From Niebla homalea (lineage: Eukaryota > Ascomycota > Lecanoromycetes > Lecanorales > Ramalinaceae), in the NCBI GenBank assembly GCA_019925105.1, contig JAHGAU010000006.1, forward strand, positions 1,364,001 through 1,428,000: DNA of 64,000 nt, written 5' to 3'. Each line of letters opens with the position of its first letter. Position 1 is the stretch's first letter. The position numbers were made by a program, and so were the translations under genes. The notes under the pieces were generated by a model. That model did no database searches and was not told the DNA's origin. It saw nothing but the letters and a program-made list of their open reading frames with translations. Below are positions 23,176 through 36,100 of the stretch, piece after piece.

Positions 23176-24122
23176 TTACATTTTCAGGTCCTCCATCTCC
23201 CTCCGCTCCTCGGTATTCCGTATAGCAATCTTCAGTGTTCCACTTGACCAAACCCCCTTAGCATCTTTGACCGCAGCGGCCTCCAACCCTGCTCCAATCC
23301 TGACCTCAGTATTAACCTCATCGACGAGCTTCCTGATCTGCCGTTCCCAACGTCCCGACATCCTCAAATCTCACTCCTCTTGCTCGAAAGAAGCCGGCCT
23401 TGGCAATGGTGATTAGATCCGTGCATCCTTCGTCCGAGAAGATGTCCCCCCGTAACTCCCCAATCCTCCACCCACTCCACTCACTCACTCACTCGCCATC
23501 GATCTTGACGGACACCCACAAATCACGAAGAAACCGCGGGAGCAGCTGGCGGAGATGGCCCACTTCCCCCGCTGCTGAACACAGGTGCCCGCACCATTTC
23601 CCCTCCACCCGCGATGACGATCTCCCCCCCACGGGTCTGTAATATCCCTCTTCTCCGGATCTTTCAGTTCGCCGTACCGGATGAACCAAGGGCATCGCAG
23701 GGCGCAAGGACCGTCTCCGTCTTCATCCCCTGTCCGCATGAAACGCCGCAAAGCCCAGGTTGGTCCTCCTCCTTGCCCGGCACAAGGTCGAGTCGGTTCC
23801 GTGACCGGAGTCGAAAAATCATCCGAGGTTGTGGGAGGGGAATGAAGACGATGTTCGGCGGTGGGTCCCGTGGAGCTTGACGCTGCTGCCGATCACTGGG
23901 ATTGTGGTGTCTCTTGGGAGCGGTGGGGAAAGGTGTCTCGGTATGGGTAGACGGAAGTCGGAGAGTTTGAAGATTTTGGGGGGTTAGAGAGGAGTTGTCG
24001 ATGCAAGGCCTGTGGTCGGCCAATCGTTTCTCGGGGACGGCTGTGGTTGTGTTGTCCTCCTTCAGCTCCAGAATACATGCTGGGTCTTGGGTTGTGCTGT
24101 CATTGAGATCCATGCTGGCCAT
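23176..24122 (-). pseudogene. GC-rich locus with coding-like text in three frames (possible broken gene)
   Basis: Reading the minus strand, protein-like text moves between frames. Up to about 23755 it is PRMIFRLRSRNRLDLVPGKEEDQPG. Another frame follows with RRFMRTGDEDGDGPCALRCPWFIRYG and ELKDPEKRDITDP. After a run of seven G (23623-23629) either of two frames continues. Further on, the texts LRDLWVSVKIDGE and IGELRGDIFSDEGCTDLITIAKAGFFRARGVRFEDVGT appear, and the last frame ends ERREMEDLKM. No set of GT-AG introns that I could find joins them all. Explanations are a pseudogene, an assembly indel in the homopolymer, or an intron set I missed. The protein is not recognised. Confidence 0.35.
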
Positions 24123-24739
24123 GGCCTTCGTAGGCGACTTGCGTTAATTTCCATTGTAGCAATCTCGCAACTGTCAAGTCCAAGATCACTGAAGCCTTGC
24201 GAGGAAGAATATCAGTGGATTGATCCAGCTGTGTATCCTTGTATATTGTGACAAGGTTGCTTTTGAATACTAAAGGGGATTGGAGAATTCTAATAGACTC
24301 ATGCAGGCAGACATTGACTCGGCCACGCGAGGCTTCCACCGGAATGCGAATGGCTTTGCATTAGAACCTTCCTTCTGCTCAGGATCACATAAAAGAGAGA
24401 GCATGCGACGCGATTGTGCCGTTGCTACGACTGCCCAAGAAAGAAAAGCAAGGAGCAGGAATACTTCTTGTCTGGGTTCCTCACAGAGTGCAGAAAGTGT
24501 GGAAGTCGGTGTACTTCGAGCGTGTACGCAAAATCACATGTCAACAAGATAACGCATCGGCCACCAAAAAGAGAAGAAAAGCACCAATATGAACATCCAG
24601 CTATATCACTTGAGGGAAAGATTCGTATCTCCCTCTTCAATTCCTTGGGAAAGCGTAAATTCCATTGACTCAGCTTTGGTATGGCAAACCCTTTTGGCTC
24701 GACTGCAAACCTCGTCATCAATTGCACCGTTTAGCTTGC
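24123..24739. other. Intergenic region
   Basis: Between the frame-jumping locus and the 3' end of the eL37 gene. The overlapping short frames on both strands have no family signature. Confidence 0.35.
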
Positions 24740-25359
24740 TCAAGCAGGCGCACTACTCGTTCCCCTTGCCCCCTTCGGTGTCCCCGTCTGGAATCCGTTC
24801 TTGAACTTGCGAGGGATGCCCTTCATGTGCCGCATCCTGCCTGTACCGGTCGTCTTTCTTCGCTTGGCTTTCATGCCCCAATTGTCTGGACATTCGTCAT
24901 TATTAGCTCTCTGCGCATGGTAATTATCCTCAGAAGATTCCCCAATCATGAGTAACGGTGATTAGCCTCTTCGTCGGGAAATTAGAGGAAGTGGATATTG
25001 GGAAAAGGTAGGGAGGGAATGGCATCGAATGAACACACATTGTCGGATCTTAGCAGATGGATAGCCACATGATGAGCAGGTGTGTTTTTGGATGTGCAGC
25101 GAGCGTCGACCTAAGTGGTAGAGAGCAATATTTAGCCTGAGTCCGAATGTTTGATGGACGAGGCATTCTGCTTGTCGTAATGTCTGCTCGCAAGAAAAAC
25201 CATGTAGAGAGATAAGCGTACCGCATCGTCTGCACAGAGTATGTGTCTTGTTATGGCGCTTGCCAAAGGACGAGGTACCCTTCGCTGTGGAGGATTGTAC
25301 GTCAGTCTTGTCTTTTGATATTCCTGAATAGGCAGAGTAGATTGGTAGCGCGTACTCAT
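24740..25359 (-). CDS. RPL37: 60S ribosomal protein eL37 (94 aa, 4 exons)
   Basis: Structural protein of the large ribosomal subunit with a C4 zinc finger. Exons: 25359-25356 (only ATGA), 25284-25222, 25110-25039 and 24885-24740; introns of 71, 111 and 153 bp, all GT-AG. The product begins [20 protein letters not shown] and carries the zinc-binding pairs CRRC and CSSC. It continues [20 protein letters not shown] and ends [10 protein letters not shown]. Identity is essentially certain from these conserved blocks. The start codon is split from the rest of the protein by an intron just after ATGA, a layout common in ribosomal protein genes. The true 5' leader was not traced. Confidence 0.97.
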
Positions 25360-25758
25360 TCTGGGCTAAGCTTCTATACGACTGATCAGTAGGAATGATA
25401 TGGGAAAGAAGTGCAGCGACTCTTACCCTCGTTATCTTGGAGACTGATATCGTCGGCGATGGCAGAGTTTCTGCTGTGCGGAGCCCGTTTGGAGGTATCG
25501 CTTCAAGCGAACCTGACGCTAAGCCTCATTCATAAATAGGAAAGCCAAAATCACGTGATATCAACTGCCTCGAGGACAAAGGAGACCGCTGTCATCATGA
25601 AATGTCTCGTATCGCTCGCCATTCGTTGCTGAATGTCTTCCCCCAAATGTGCAACTTTGCCATGATATCTGCACAGTTTGGATTCCCACCATCGTATTTG
25701 CACAACATTCTCTTCCCTCTCAAGATGAAATAGATTATCACTCTTCACCAATACCACC
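25360..25758. other. Intergenic region upstream of eL37
   Basis: About 400 bp between the 3' end of ELP6 and the start of eL37 (both minus). It should contain the eL37 promoter and 5' leader; a CTTACCC donor-like site sits near 25420, so a leader intron is possible. No specific motif was confirmed. Confidence 0.35.
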
Positions 25759-26691
25759 TCACCCTCCCCTCTCAAAAACCCTCACCCCACCATCACTTCC
25801 GACAAAGTACAGAACCTCCTTCTCCTCCACCTCTCCTACTTCCCCCGCCCTTCCTTCTTCCCCCGCCCCGCCCTTGGTCACCCTCAACACCCCACTAACA
25901 TCCCTCGCACTGCCCGTATCCAATTCTCGCACACTCATCACCATCCTGGCTTGATGCGCCAACCCCATCACGAAACTTGCATGTGCTATCTCCAACGGTG
26001 TGATCTGACTTTGCATGAGGGGACCGTCTGCGCATGCCGTGATTATGACATTGTTGACGCTGGGGTGGGCGCGGAGGGAGAAGATGAGGTCGAGAAGGTG
26101 CTGCACGGGAATTGAGGTGGTGGCGGCGGCGAGGAGGAAGTCCAGGCCGTCGAGGATGAGGACGGTCGTAGCCATTGCGGCTGCTGAGGTCGTGGAGTCA
26201 CTATGGGTAGAGGTAGCAGAGGCATCAATAGCCCCAAGGATCGCATTTTCGACAGCGGGGATTGCAGTGGGGTCTTGGGACTCGCGACGTAAGCCTAGCG
26301 AGCTGTTGAGGGCGTCGATGATGGTGATATTTTGGGATCTGATGCCCTGTTGTCATGAGACAGACATATCAGCTTTAGATGATTCCAACCACAAGTGCCC
26401 ATAGCCTAGAAAAACAAGTTTGGGATTTACCAGCCTCCGTCCTGCATCCTTCCAGAACGCTGCCCCCTGTAGCCAACTCACAAGGATGATCCTCACTTCA
26501 GCGGTAGCGCTGGTGCTTAGAGCAGAGGGATTCAGATTGTTTTCGCGGCCTTGGAGTGTTGCTGCGATAAGTCTTAGGAGGAGCCAATTGGGGCTGGCGC
26601 CTAGGGTCCCAGTGACAAGATCGAGAGTGCCATGAGACGGTAACGCAAGATAGTTCGAGAGCAGAGGTGGGAGAAGAGGTTGGGAAGGCAT
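25759..26691 (-). CDS. ELP6: Elongator complex subunit Elp6 (282 aa)
   Basis: Part of the Elp4-Elp5-Elp6 ring of Elongator, which modifies wobble uridines of tRNAs. Exons 26691-26431 and 26346-25759, intron 84 bp. Family blocks: LLSNYLALPSHGTLDLVTGTLGASPNWLLLRLI, VRIILVSWLQGAAFWKDAGRRLG, TVLILDGLDFLLAA (the Walker B-like strand of the RecA fold), and LYFVGSDGGVRVFERG at the end. There is no Walker A motif, as usual for Elp6. An acidic, Glu/Gly-rich insertion (KGGAGEEGRAGEVGEVEEKE) precedes the last strand. The Met at 26691 starts the conserved text. Confidence 0.9.
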
Positions 26692-27097
26692 TTACCCTCC
26701 AGCCAGTCGTGCTTGTAACATGGTGATTTGCAACCGCGAATCGCACCTTATGACGTGCGAATGTTCGTAACACGATCTTATATCGCACAAGACAGCAATT
26801 GAGACGTGGCTCCCATGCCTAATGGTGAGCTCTAGTGCTGGACTTGGTCAAATCATTGAGTAGCAGATGTTGAAGCACTATGAACTGTATTGCCCACTAT
26901 GACGCAATACATACAGCAACTGGGTGCACATAGCTCCATGATAATGTCTTTGGCCCTCTCTTTAGCCCTCCCCAGGTCCATACGAATTGCTCCGACTTGA
27001 GCATATATTGCGATTCTATCCTCATCTCCAATCCTCAGCTGTCTTCAATCTACCTAAGTTTGGGTTTGCAGGGAACTGATTCCAAGCAGAATCACCC
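26692..27097. other. Intergenic region
   Basis: Between ELP6 (5' end) and the RNA-dependent RNA polymerase (3' end), both minus. Nothing is recognised apart from the expected promoter and 3' flank. Confidence 0.35.
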
Positions 27098-30000
27098 TTA
27101 ATCCATTTCTTCCCCCAGGGCCAGCGCCGCAAATTTGTCATAAATGTTTGTACGTGGTTGCTCCAGAGTAACAATCTCTTCGGCTTCATCCTCTTCCTCA
27201 CTAGGTTCTTCTGATGTGGTCGCTGCAGTCTCTGCTTCACGATGTCCAATCGCATCAGAAGCTGAAGACGAGATAGACTCATTTGATCCAGCTTTCTCTA
27301 CCACTTCGCTCTCCTGCTTCTCTTGCCTCCATGGTGCCTGCATAAGTTCTTCGTCGCATGTGACATGACCTTTAACGGCGTTAGAGGCTGAGGACGAGCT
27401 GGACTCCTCCGAACCTGCCAACTCACTCTTTCTCTTGCTTTCTTGCTGTGGCTCTTTTGGCGCCGGTGCCGAATGCTTATCGAACAATTCTAAAGTGTCC
27501 CCTCGGTGCGTGATTCCTTGCGCTGTCCTCAAGTCATCCTCAGGGTTCATGACGACCGAAGCACGGGTAGGTTTCAAGATAGCACCTGGTGCCGCCTCGC
27601 GTGCAAGCCGAGTACCATCGTCCATGTTGCTGGTTGGGTCCGCCTGGCCAGGGCCAAAAGCGTTCAGTTTTGCGATCTTACCAAGAACATCCTGGAAAAG
27701 CCATGGGAAAGTGGTGAAGGGCATGGACTCGGCAGCCATGCTTGTGGAGGCTTCCTCATGCTCTTTGATCGCCTGAATCATTTCTTGAGCTGTTACCTTG
27801 TACATAGCGGCGACGAAGGGTGCCAACTCTGCGTACTCCTTACCGCCAGCCTTTTGATAGCAGATATCTCTAAATTGGTCTTTCAGAGCGCTTGAGACTC
27901 TTCCAATCTCCTCATGGAACTTGTACTCACTGGCGCCATTGTGACTCATTGCGAACGTAGACCAGACCTCATACTCCGTCTTGATGCCGTGTTGCGCCAT
28001 AATGCGGCGCATGTGATCATCGTATCCGCGCTTCAGATGTCTAGCCTGGCTCAGGATGTCTTCCCCGTGATCGAAAGCTTTCAGTATCTGCTCATCAAAG
28101 TTCGTTGTGAAGGCTGGGGCAAAGGCAACCCGCTCCACTCGATCATACAGCTTGCCAAGCACCTTCTTGGAGTGATATTCCTTGTTCTTATTCTTCTTGT
28201 CCATGAAGTGAGGCCAATGCTTGGGCTTCAGCCCAGGCTCCATCTGAGCCGGTTGACCTGTCTTCACAAAGTCGACTGCCATTGAATGGAGCGCTGCTAA
28301 TTGTAGACCTTCAGTAAGTCAGCATTCATACTTTATGGTTGATCAGAGTTCAATATGCAATAATCTTACACTTTTTGTTTTTGGCCCCGTCCGACTCATA
28401 ATCCGCAATAGCTAGATGCGCGTGTGCTATTGCTGGCAACGTGTCCATTTGTATGTAGTCTGTGAAGAAATCTACGAGGTTGTCGTCCGTGATCGGTCCA
28501 TCGTGGATAATCTTTTTAGGCGGTGTATAGTCCATTGGCTCATGATTCCATTCTGGTGGCAAAAGATCCTGATCCCAGATGACTGCAAAGTCGTCTCCAT
28601 CGAGGTCCCCTCCCGAACACATACTAGCCACGTCTCGATCGCCAGTCTGGGGCAAGACGACGCAGTCTCTAAGGTGGCGAAGCTCAGGCTTATCAACTCC
28701 TCGAACGACGCGCATGTCTCCTGGGTGCAAGGACGGATTCCTCGCAAGGAGCATGGGACCAAGGATAACCTTTGGCCTATCGTCTGGCCCCCTTGACAAT
28801 TGCACAAAAATCTCAGGAACATGTTTTGTTTTCTCTTCAACGCTTGCGCTGTGAGGGAGCTTAGGGAAGTCATTGTAATGACCTTTTAGCTGTGCAGTCT
28901 CATCCAAGATGCCTAGGAGCACGGCTCCATCCTTCACTGTGATCTTCGCCTTTTCTTTCAAGTACTTGATGGACCAGGCTCGCCACAAACGTAAAAGCGA
29001 CATGATGAACGGTTCTTTCCGGGACTGGAAGCCGTCGATGATGAGACCTGCCAGTTTCAGGGTCATCTGATTGTGGTCAATGTTAGTCTGCAGAACTTCC
29101 AAAGCTTTATTTGGGTTGACCATGGCCTCTTCGATGCCTTGAAGTTCCTGTTCCAGCTTTTGCTGAAAGACAGCGTCGGGCACCCCAAGCGAGGACAGTA
29201 CTATGATGATCTGCCGATTCAGATTCGCAGAGGCAAATTGTGAACACCGGATAATCTCTAAGCCTTCGTGGGAAGCCGGAAACTTGTACTGGGTCTCACG
29301 AATATGTATTTGTTTGCCCTTTAGATCTGGCCAGACGCCAAGGACGCCTTTGCATCCTCCAAGTCGGAATTGAAAAACAGAGGGAGGACCGCTACTCTTT
29401 CGGGATATACCCAGATCGTCTGCTGTCAGTTGCGCTAGGATAGGCGATAATTTGCCCACACCATCAGAGAACATGAAGCCGTTGCGCTCAACATCAGCGA
29501 CCTCCTCGATCTCCGCCTGTGTGGTAATGGCCCTTGTCGTCGAGAAACATTGACCAAGTCGGGAAGCGAACAAGGCGACAGATCTAATATGATCAAATGA
29601 GCCCATCCAGATTCTGATGTCTTTGATGCGCAAGCGTGGAAGAGGTGAGAAAAAGTAGGCACCATGTTCACGAAATTGCGAGTTTCCAAAGGCGAGGAGC
29701 CGATAATGACGGTCCCCAACCACGATTCCGTTAACCATGGCTCTCTTGATCCTGCTAAACACTTGGTTCGAGGTTGTTTCTGGGTCAGAATAGATCTTTC
29801 CCTCTTTGAGCTCATCTGTGAACCTCACACGCAGAAAACGGTCTGAATAGGCCGGATATTGGCGGATGATCCTATTTGACGTTTCAACGGTAGGCGTGCT
29901 GAAACGAAGTGTGGTCGGTGTCACCGTCACTGAATGAACAAGAGCACAATAATGAGGCATCCTGCCTGTCGATGTAGACGGTATAGATAGATCAAAGATG

Positions 30001-31707
30001 GTCATTGGGTCCCAGATACGCTCCTTCTCTTGCGTCAAATATATCAAAAGATCTTTGGCCGCTTCCTGGTCCATGTCGATCAGTTTGGCAGCGAATTCCT
30101 TGGTCAGATTGTGCTCGTTAAGGACGCCTGCAGAGATGCACACTTCTAGCTGATAGCGAACCTCGAACGACAGAGCCGGCTCATCCTTCTGGACAAGTTC
30201 GAGAAGATCGCTACGGATGTTATTCTTTCGAGCAACATCGGGATCAATGCAACTCCAGATCTCAGGCGAAGCTGTCGGAACGATCTTGAGTTGATCCGAA
30301 AAGGATACCAGATCGATGTTATGATCTTTCAAAATCTGGCTCATCTGGTCAAGAATGTATTTGTTCATCTTCGACATGTGCAAGACCAAGCGATACGTTG
30401 TCCATCTTCCTAAGTCGAGCAACATTTTGCCCGTGTTCTTAAGTGTGATAGCATATCTTCTGTAACAAGAACATGAGTCAGTACTGCTTCAGCTAAGTTG
30501 ATGATAGGATTCAAATCGAAATTCTCGAGAAGGCGCTTCAGAGATGATACTCCGCATTTCTGGGCGCACCATCTGGAACAGGGCAACTTTTTCGAAGATT
30601 TACGTACTTGTATTTTGGCGGATTGTCCGCAAGGTCTGTCTGACGAAACCACATGTTCTTGGTAGACCAAGACCTGGCTTTTTTCGTCTTGTCACGAGAG
30701 CCAAGTTTCCTGAAGTATTTGGGCGGTGTCTCCAATGTGAATAAGAGCTCAGCGGCATCAGCGGAAGCCGGTACAACCGCAATATTACCCATCTGCTGGA
30801 ATGGTACCACGAATTTGAACGTCTCTGTAGGAGCAGCTCCATCTGCAATTTGTGCTTTTGACATTTGTAGACTGAACTCAACTCTGAGTTCCGTACTGTA
30901 CATATCCACTCCAAATTGGATGGGACCTGTCTTATTTGCATTGACCTGGGCCTTGGACATGAGAGTGTCCCTTTGGAGCATGATACCGAAGTCCAAGGTT
31001 TCCGCTTCCAGCCCAAGATATTCCGGGTATCTCTGCTTAGGATCGACCGGACTTGGGAAAGTTTTCGGATATTTGTATTCACCTAGTCTCATTTTCGGGT
31101 AAAACACACGTCCATCGTCAAGTCGGATATGGTACTGATTGTCTTCCCAAAATGCCCATCTTGGGGGTGGCTTGAATTTGACTATGCCGGCATCCGGAGA
31201 ATTCTCGTATAAGTCAAGAAATACCACCTCGCCTTCGTTGGCAAACCAGTCTCGAAGCTCGTTGGCATCCGCATCTTTAGGCATCTGGTACAGCTTGACA
31301 GTAAGCTCGTGCCAGCCTTGCCAACCATCCTTTTGGTGAGCAGGGGTTCGGGTGAATCTGGGATTGTTGGGGTGGTTCACTGGCATGGAAGCTCTGTCCG
31401 TTGGAAGAGCATTAACAGTGGACCCACTGGATGTGGGCATGCTGGACCGAGGTCGAGAGGACGGTGCACTTGGAGGTTGTTGCTGTGTATTATAGACTGA
31501 TTCCGACGACGGCCGACCATGGGCGTTCGTTGCAGTCCTGGCACTCGGACCAGATGGTCTTTGCGGAAACGGTGCTTTCTGTGCATACGTTTGCAAGATC
31601 TGTGGATTCGTTCGGACCGATGAGGAGGATTGAGAAGCCTGGATTGGCGACATTTGCCTTGCAGCCTGCAATGGGACTGAAGACTGCCGAGATTGTTGAG
31701 TCTTCAT
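27098..31707 (-). CDS. RNA-dependent RNA polymerase of RNA silencing (about 1466 aa)
   Basis: Cellular RdRP of the QDE-1/SAD-1 superfamily, which makes double-stranded RNA for Dicer. Exons: 31707-30608, 30459-28370, 28308-27098; introns of 148 and 61 bp. The catalytic motif DLDGD (28593-28607, in CSGGDLDGDDFAVIWD) is intact. Other blocks are PPKYKRYAITLKNTGKM, LDLGRWTTYRL, GFMFSDGVGKLSP, HPGDMRVV and HSMAVDFVKTGQPA. The N-terminus is Ser/Gln/Pro-rich and is followed by an RRM-like segment (WHELTVKLYQMPKDADANEL). The C-terminal 200 residues are Ser/Glu-rich with an internal repeat and end IYDKFAALALGEEMD. I used the first in-frame ATG; the frame remains open to 31947, so an upstream exon is possible. 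The paralogue class (quelling or meiotic silencing) is not resolved. Confidence 0.92.
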
Positions 31708-33135
31708 CTTTATTGCTGGCCGTTGGCCGTAAGGATCAGAGTGTATGAGGCCCTGATGATAGTCGTTAGACTGAGAGGAAAGATGTACGTTTTGTGCATG
31801 AGTTGTTGATTGGGACGACACCGGAAAAGAAGGTGAAGGTTTGAGTGAATGTGCAACTCGATCAGCTGCCTTCAGCCTTACACCCCCGCAGAAAAGTGAG
31901 GGGAGACGGTGCACGACAATCGGATCGTGTTGCGATAGGTGTGCCAACTAGGTTTTTGTGGACATGGAGACGTTTGCTCCTGCCCTTCTATTCTGTATAC
32001 CTTTGGGCGTCGTGCTTGCAGTCGTGGCTACCGCAGTAGGTTGATACGGACGCCCGTGTCAGTACAGATTTGCAAGGGCTAAGTTTAGGCAACCACGGAA
32101 TTGCGATCGAAAATGCAAGTATTTTCTCGTCAGGGTGCTGAGTCTTACTAATGTATGACTGAAGAAAGAAATTGGAGAACAAGCCAGAGGGCAGTAGAGA
32201 AGTTCAAAACGAAGAAAGATTGATAACAAACACGAAAGCTTAGTAGACCCTTGGGTGATCTCTTGCGTTAAATAGGGAACAAACGTTCATGTGTTGAGAA
32301 TGTGAACGCACGCGATTGCCTGCGTGGGTATGTTGACTCTGTGCAACCTCACGCGTTTCTCAGGCACTCGTACTCGTGCGTGTCTTCAAACTGTTGTAGA
32401 TCGATGAACGGTGTCACGGTGTTTCATCGAAGGCAGTGTTTCAACCACGGAACATTGCGAAAACCCAATTTCAACATCGCAAGTGTGGTCAACACACCAT
32501 ATTCTCGTCTACCATTCCTGCAGGACGGATTGAAGGCGATCAATTGAACGAGATGAGTAAATGTTTGGATAAGGAGGTAAGGACACAGCAAATAAGAATC
32601 TGATATCCAAGCCTTTAATCCGGAAGCTAAATTAGCCGACAGGCACCACCAATGCAGCTCACCCCCTTAACCCCACAAAACGCCACCCCCGCAAAAAGGG
32701 CCCCCATGTGCTGGCCTCCAGTATATGTTCTAGCCCCTATCTATTTTACAACGACTCTCCCTCGCCTCTGCAATCGGGTTGTTCCAAAACTCAGCCTAAC
32801 AAATTCTTGTGATTTGGATTAGATGGGCAACCCACAACCAGACTCATCTATACGCAGTCTACAATAAGAAGTCAGTCTAGATCTGATGCGCGTCAGTCAC
32901 ATGAATCGTTCGTTGTCTCGTCATCTCCACAGAAGCCTGGTGTCCTAGTTTTCAGAACGGAGTAAAGCCTGTGAGAATCTGGGCATCAGCGATTAAAACT
33001 CATATAAGAATGTCTGGCATGACTCGAATCAGAGCAGTCCCTTGATAGTGCTTAGGTAGCGGATACTCATTGTGACACGGCGATTGGACAACCTCAGGGA
33101 CATCAAATATGTGGGTCAAGGACGCCAAAGTGAGC
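31708..33135. other. Intergenic region upstream of RdRP
   Basis: 1.4 kb. The left 240 bp stay open in the RdRP frame and follow an acceptor-like ACCTAG (about 31948-31953), so a first exon may lie farther right, but no convincing ATG exon was found. The rest holds no supported gene. Confidence 0.4.
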
Positions 33136-36100
33136 TTACCGTTGATCAGTGCTCGTAAACACATCGTCCCCTACAAAAGATTCCTCTTCAGTGGTAGCCT
33201 CACAGCGCGGCTCCGCGGCATCTAGCAACCCTGGAGATTTGTCGATAGGCCCCAAAAGCTGTGGCTTGTCCAACGTACGAATGTCAAGTGCTGTTGCCCT
33301 TCGATTGTGAGCCGAGGGATTCTCCTTTAGGGGCTGCCTAAAGGGGCTTGTGCTCGAAGGTAGTGAAGCTCTTCGTGGGACAGGCGATGTCGCTTCCTGT
33401 TCCGAGGTGCAGGAGCGCCTGACCAGAGGAGATGTGTGTTGCTTGCTCCTTTTGCGTGTATGCATCAGTGTTGGAGTAGATACGTCGGATCCGAATGAGG
33501 TCGTTACTAGCTTTCGAGTCATTCTGTTATCAACACTGCCTTTGTGTGGAGATGGTGATGCGGAGCCACAGCTGGTGCAGTTTGGACTCGCAATATCGCC
33601 CTTGCTGCCCATCATATTCATCAATTGCCGTCGCCATTCGTGAGTTTCTGTGACTTCTCTCGCTTTTTTCTGGAGATCTCGTTGTAGCCTCTTTGTGCCC
33701 CTTTCCAAGTCTTTGATTATTTGATCACTGTTTTCGCGAATATGCTTTGCGCTCGTCTCTGCATCTTGTAGTTGCTGCCGCAGTGAGGACTTCTCGGCTT
33801 GATGAGAAGTCCTTAGGTTCAGTAGCTCCGCATGTGTAGATGCCACGAGCTCTTGCTGCTCCTGCTGAATATTCTGAAGGTTAGTTTCAGCAGCCTCAAG
33901 CTTCGCCTGTAACTTTGTACAGGCGCCGAAATCTCGCTCGGCAGTCTCCTTTGTGACTTGTTTGATACGGCGGATCTCAATTTCCAATTGCTGCTGGGCG
34001 ATCTTCGACGAATCCAGATCATCCTGTATCATTCGCGCATCATTGCCTGCCTTGCTTAATCCCTCGTTTAGCGTTGCAATGTTAACATCTTTACGACGCG
34101 ATTCTTCCACCTGCTCCTCAAACCTAGACTCTGCTGCTGTGAGATCCACCTGTAATTTCGATGCACTAGCCTTTAGTGCTGAGGCCTCCTCTGTCCGTTC
34201 TTGCAACATCTCATCCTTACTCCTTAGTGTTGCCATGTAGATCAAGTCACGCTCCCTACTGCTCTCTGCAGACATGGAGGCTACTCGCTTTGTCTCGGAT
34301 CTTGAGTGCTCCACTTCCTGTTCCATTTCAAGGAGTTTCGCTGACAGTTCGCTATGATTTTCTTGACTTGCTTCCAGCTGTCTCTGAAGTGAGACGTTTT
34401 CCTCAGTCAATGAATCCCGCGTGTCTGAGGCGATCTTGGCCTCTTTTCTCAACTGTTCAATAGCGGCTACGGCAACTTCAAACTCAGCCTCGACTAGCTG
34501 GGTTTTGATACGCTCCTCGCGCAAAGGACGCTCCACTTCATCACATCTGGATTCTAGATCACGACATACGTCTCCCATGATACGGACGACCGAGTTGAAA
34601 CGACGCGTTGTGTCTCTTGACAATTCATTGACTAATTTGTCCTTCCAGTTGTGGCTGATTGTTTCCTTATCCGGTGTTCGGGCGGCCTCGAAGAGAGATA
34701 CGCCGGTGGCCTCCTTAACCGACGCTCTTGCATGTTGACAAGCAGCATGCGGGGAGCTGGCACGGTAGCCATCCAATAACTTATCCAAGATGTTTGCGTA
34801 CTTTGGTTCGCCTAAGGCGTGTGGGAGACGAATAGCAGCTCGTAAAAGCAGGAGTCTCACTTGCTCGCATAAAATTGCCTTTTTATGTTGCAATGAGGCA
34901 TTGCAGGTAGACTCTTCGGTTTGAGATCCACCAATTGCAACAGCCGATGCCTCTTGACCAGCAAACCGCCCCAATTTCTCAAGAAAGCCCTCAGTAGGCT
35001 CCGAGGGTAGGATAGCTGCTGCAATTGCGGGTCTTGATGCTTCCTGCTGTACCATCACGTCTGCCATTATAGGTACAACCTCATATGGTAAGATGGCGCC
35101 ATCGTACGCAGGCTGCGACAGCCACACCATTGTCAAAATTCTGTCAAACAGACGACCTATAGCTGCAGATTCCGTGCATTCCAAATAACTCGAAATTACT
35201 TCCTTACTAAGCGAGACACATCCTGGTTTGAGGAGGTGATACTCCAATGGTGCCATGAGCTCTCGGGATATGGCCTGACTCCTGACAAGAACGAAGATGA
35301 AATTCAAGGCCGCAGCTTGGATCTTCGGCTCAATCTGTGGGTTCAAGATCTTCTTATGCAATTTGTTCATCCACGTGACGTTTTTCGTGACCCAAGCATC
35401 TCTCTCTGACGACTCGACGGCGCCTGCAATGACAGCGGAAAGCTGTAGACCCTCAAGGGCCTCGTCCAATGCCAAGGAGGGATCTTGAGAACAAGCAGTG
35501 ACCGCTTTCCAAGCGATGAATTCCAAGGTCTTGTGGGCCCGTCCTGGCCCAAAAGCAGCCATGGCGACTTGATACGTACCATCATCGGCTTGACTTTGAT
35601 CAAGCGGAATGGGGGGAATCAATTTCGATAAGATAGCGAGGCACAGGAGACCACCGGTGTAACTTTGTCCAGCAGGACTGTTGAGCACCACTTTGACCTT
35701 TTCTTGCAGCTGTATCACCAGGACTGAAGGAAGGGTGGAAATGTATGAGGAGCCTAATGCGGATAGCATCGCATACAAGGGTCTCAGTGCTTTGGCGGAT
35801 AAGTCGCGCATAGCTCTCGTCATTGCTTTCTCAAGGAAAAGAATGAAATTGGAAGGCACTGCATGTACCAGGGGAGCAGAGAGTAAAGCGACACATGTGC
35901 CAGAAAACTAGTATTGCGTGTCAGTGATTCATGATCTGCAAGGATATGCAGAAACCCGGTCAGCTGTTACCTTATCGTAGGCCGGATCGGACTCTAACGC
36001 CTTCCCCAGACATGTGCTAAGCAATGATGGGCTCTGTTGTAGTGCCGCATCTCTGAACAGGGTAATGCAGCCTCAGTAGCTGTGAGTCAGTCGCGTGATT

